64,000 nt of DNA from positions 35,698,508 to 35,762,507 of the forward strand of contig NC_088776.1 in the NCBI RefSeq assembly GCF_954871325.1, given 5' to 3'. Source of the stretch: Gordionus sp. m RMFG-2023 (taxonomy: Eukaryota; Nematomorpha; Gordioida; Chordodea; Parachordodidae). The notes below the pieces were generated by a model. It made no database searches. It saw only the letters and a program-made list of their open reading frames with translations, and had not been told where the DNA came from. This document shows, piece by piece, positions 61,266 through 64,000 of this stretch; the first letter of the stretch is position 1, and each line of letters opens with the position of its first letter. The translations under genes were made by a program, and so were the position numbers.

Positions 61266-64000
61266 GCTTAAGCCAGCCGCGGCCGCTGACATTTTTTCAA
61301 GCAGGAAAAGTCACTAATTAAGATGAGCTGTGCCGCCAGACTTACCACCAAACACATTTTCTTCTTATCTTTATTTTATAAACCTATGCGTTTTCTTTTA
61401 AAGACAGCTGGCGAAGTTGGCAATATAAATTACAATGCACCAATACATCGGAAAGATTAATATTCAATGCCAAAGGAACCTCTTTATGCCCCACCAATCT
61501 CGACAAAATAATATTTATTTACAATTATAATTTGACTATTTTTGATTTTTAATTTATTCTATTTCTTACTCTATGTTTTATGTGCATTTCAAAATATATA
61601 TAAATTTGTTTTAATAAAAATCGATAGAATATTACTAATGGGATGTGTGACTCTGACCTGAGTAAAATTTCTTTCCTTTATCTATTTCGGAAAATGATTG
61701 CATAAATTTATATAGGGGTGGGACAAAAAAAATATTAATTTTTTAAAATATGTAGTGCCACCGACGTAGCCGCATATTCAATCTCTAATTATGTACTAGA
61801 GGAGATGTGGTATTGCTGGCCATAATTTCGTTGTTTTTTTTTAAAAAAAAGGATTAAAGATTGGGTTATTTAATCAATGTGTGGCCCTCTTTAATATAAA
61901 ATTTGGATCAAAGCTATATCTATAATCGTTTTTGAGCTAAATGTAATTGTCTGAATTTTTGGCCAGTCATAACATGGTATCCTTCCCTGGGTATCTTATC
62001 TTTTTTCAATTTTTTCCAAAAAATTAAATTGTGCATTATTGCCATTTGCTTTTTATAGGTCGCACTACCCACTCTTTCCCAATTTTTGATACTTGATTAA
62101 TACTTATTAATCCTTTAATAAATTTTACGCGCTACAAAAATAAATAAATTATGAGCTAAATGAAAGCACCATTTCTAAACTTACACAGTAGTGCGTAATT
62201 AAGTACGTTTTAATGCTTTAAACTATTTGGTATATATCTTAGATAATACATATTACTGGTATATGAGAAAAAAATGACTGATTGGAAAATAGTAGAAACA
62301 CTGAATAGAGAGTTCTGGCGATAAGTATATAAATGAGGTTTTTAGAAAAATTTCTCTACGAGTTGGCAGCATCTCATGTATTCAATGTTCAATGCAACTT
62401 GCATCCATTAAAACAATTCTTGTGAATAAATTTTACTTGCTTTGATTTAAAATATTTTTATCTTTTACCTTAATTATATTTTATTTATGTTGTCTTCCTC
62501 CTTTATTCTTTTATCATAATCTGTATCTTATTTTATATAATATATTTTTTTTTTCTAATACAAACCGCCCTTCCCCCTTCTCTTTTAACACTTTTTGCTC
62601 ATTTATAAATTTGATATTAAAATACTTTATTGCCAAATATAAAAAAACTACCACATCCCGTAATAAATAATTAAATTACCTCATCTAGTAAAAATAAGGC
62701 AAAAAAAATTGTATTATATATTTAAAAAAACCCTATTCCTTTATATCTTTCCTCCCAGAGACCTGTAGGCAAGTAAGAAAACCCCCACGGAACCGTAATG
62801 GTATCATTTAAAAAACCCGCACCGCATTTAAAAATTTAATTTTAAACCAGAGTTGGGCCAAATTTAAAATAGTAAATTATTTCCACTAAAGAGTTGAAAA
62901 ATTTGATGATGATTAATTTTTTTAAACATATTACTTCTCTTTTAGATTTACAAAATAACAACCTAAATTATTAGAATGACAGATTTAAAAAAAATTTGGC
63001 TAGAGCCTGAAAATAGTTACCTCTATGCAGGCTTCTGATATTTATGAATTTTTGAAGGCAGTGCTCGATTATTAGAGTATAACCCCACTTTGATCAATTT
63101 TACGGGAGAACGGTTTTAAAACAAATTTGAGTTGCTTTTTAAATGTATGGAGTGGAATTGATAACTTAGAATTCTTAACTCAATTTCGATCAAAAATGAA
63201 GTCAGAATATAATCCTGGAATATTCAAGCGATGATGTGTTAAATTTACTTGCTATAATTCTTTTTAGGGGAATCGAATACTTTTAATATTGAATTAATTA
63301 AAAACTATATTTGAAAATAATTTCTTTTTTTTTAATTTATAATTTATGCCAAATTTTTCAAATCATCAATGTTATATATTATATTTTAGTTTTTTTATCA
63401 TTTAAATTATCAATCACAATTATTTTATATCATAATTTATTAATTAACCTTTGCTTTAAACTTAAAACGTATTAATATTTGTATAAAATATCAAAGCATT
63501 TTGGTACAAACTGCAATTATTTAGTTTATTTTTTTAATAAGTATATGGCGTTGTTTGTGGGCTCTCTTTTTAAAATAATGATTTCTTATTATTTATTCAA
63601 AATAATATACCTTATCGGAAATTGTATATTTCTTAAAGAGTATAAAAAAAAATTGTTATAAATATTCTTTGAAGAAATTTATATAGTATTATACAAATAA
63701 TAAAATAGGAAGTTATATTATATGCATTTAAAGAAAAATACTTATTAACTCACTGTCTTTGTATTATAATTTTAATGGAATGACCAAAATTTGTAATATT
63801 GTCACTAAGAATTTTCTAGAGAAAATTGATTCAAAAATATTTTTTAAAGTAGCCTTGACTAATATTTAGGCAACTTTACCATGATTTATTATGGTAATAT
63901 TCTCTGTTTAATTATAGAGTAAAATTGAGATTTACCAAGACTAGATGTGGCACAGTTCAACCGCAATGAAAGTGTATTGGGTGTAAAATATTGGCATCTA
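61266..64000. other. AT-rich flank with a MITE candidate; no recognised gene
   Basis: Mostly featureless. 61266-61300 is GC-rich with GCCGCGGCCGC. At about 61418-61505 the minus strand is open with protein-like composition (VGHKEVPLALNINLSDVLVH), unrecognised and possibly a scrap of the long-TIR element. 62757-63038 is a MITE candidate (separate entry). The 60-codon frame at 63479-63661 is low-complexity. No exon of a third decarboxylase was found. Confidence 0.5.
62757..63038. mobile_element. MITE candidate of the CAGAGACCTGCAGAGG family
   Basis: The left end CAGAGACCTGTAGGCAAG and the right end read inward, CAGAAGCCTGCATAGAGG, resemble the termini of the element at 26802-26975. The interior is AT-rich with CCCGCACCGC and GAGTTGGGCC islands, as in that family. 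No target duplication is evident, so the boundaries are tentative. Confidence 0.45.

Overview
This is a very AT-rich metazoan nuclear window of unassigned phylum. The evidence is GT-AG introns (some only 43-60 bp), two 13-exon host genes, and many eukaryotic transposable elements (hAT, RTE LINE, Ty3/gypsy and dozens of short inverted-repeat elements). Nothing looks bacterial or organellar. Codon content and intron sizes would fit an AT-rich invertebrate; I cannot name the species.

Host genes: two complete paralogous aromatic-L-amino-acid decarboxylase (AADC/DDC-type, PLP group II) genes lie in tandem on the minus strand. Gene 1 spans 1639-6535 and encodes 498 aa. Gene 2 spans 28056-50680 and encodes 486 aa. 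I rebuilt all 13 exons of each by eye. The total coding length is a multiple of three in both, and 12 introns sit at matching positions. Both keep the PLP lysine (K313), the pyridine-N aspartate (D281), the ring-stacking histidine (H202) and the catalytic-loop tyrosine (Y342), so both look like functional decarboxylases. Both have Leu instead of the usual Trp after the PLP lysine. Gene 2 is 4.6 times longer than gene 1 because its introns are filled with transposons.

Layout: 1-1.6 kb is repeat-rich 3' flank. 1.6-6.5 kb is gene 1, with two short elements in its introns. 6.5-18.2 kb is intergenic and built of fold-back and terminal-inverted-repeat (TIR) elements. 18.2-24.4 kb is a broken Ty3/gypsy element with both LTRs and a 5-bp target duplication. 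24.4-28.0 kb is intergenic with MITEs. 28.1-50.7 kb is gene 2; its introns hold a full-length but decayed RTE LINE with a 15-bp target duplication (29.9-33.3 kb), twin TA-flanked TIR elements (35.2 and 37.9 kb), a retroelement scrap (39.4 kb), an internally deleted hAT (45.7-47.3 kb) and nested MITEs (48.3-49.8 kb). 51.2-56.6 kb is an unclassified element with ~350-bp terminal inverted repeats that contains a hAT transposon (52.25-55.26 kb), itself hit by two MITEs. 56.6-61.3 kb is a full-length decayed hAT with matching ends and an 8-bp target duplication. 61.3-64 kb is AT-rich flank.

No single new functional system stands out. The most notable points are the tandem AADC pair with its shared Trp-to-Leu change, the layered hAT/MITE/long-TIR nest at 51-61 kb, and several MITE families defined here by TIRs plus near-perfect 8-bp duplications. 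All reading was by eye without database search.
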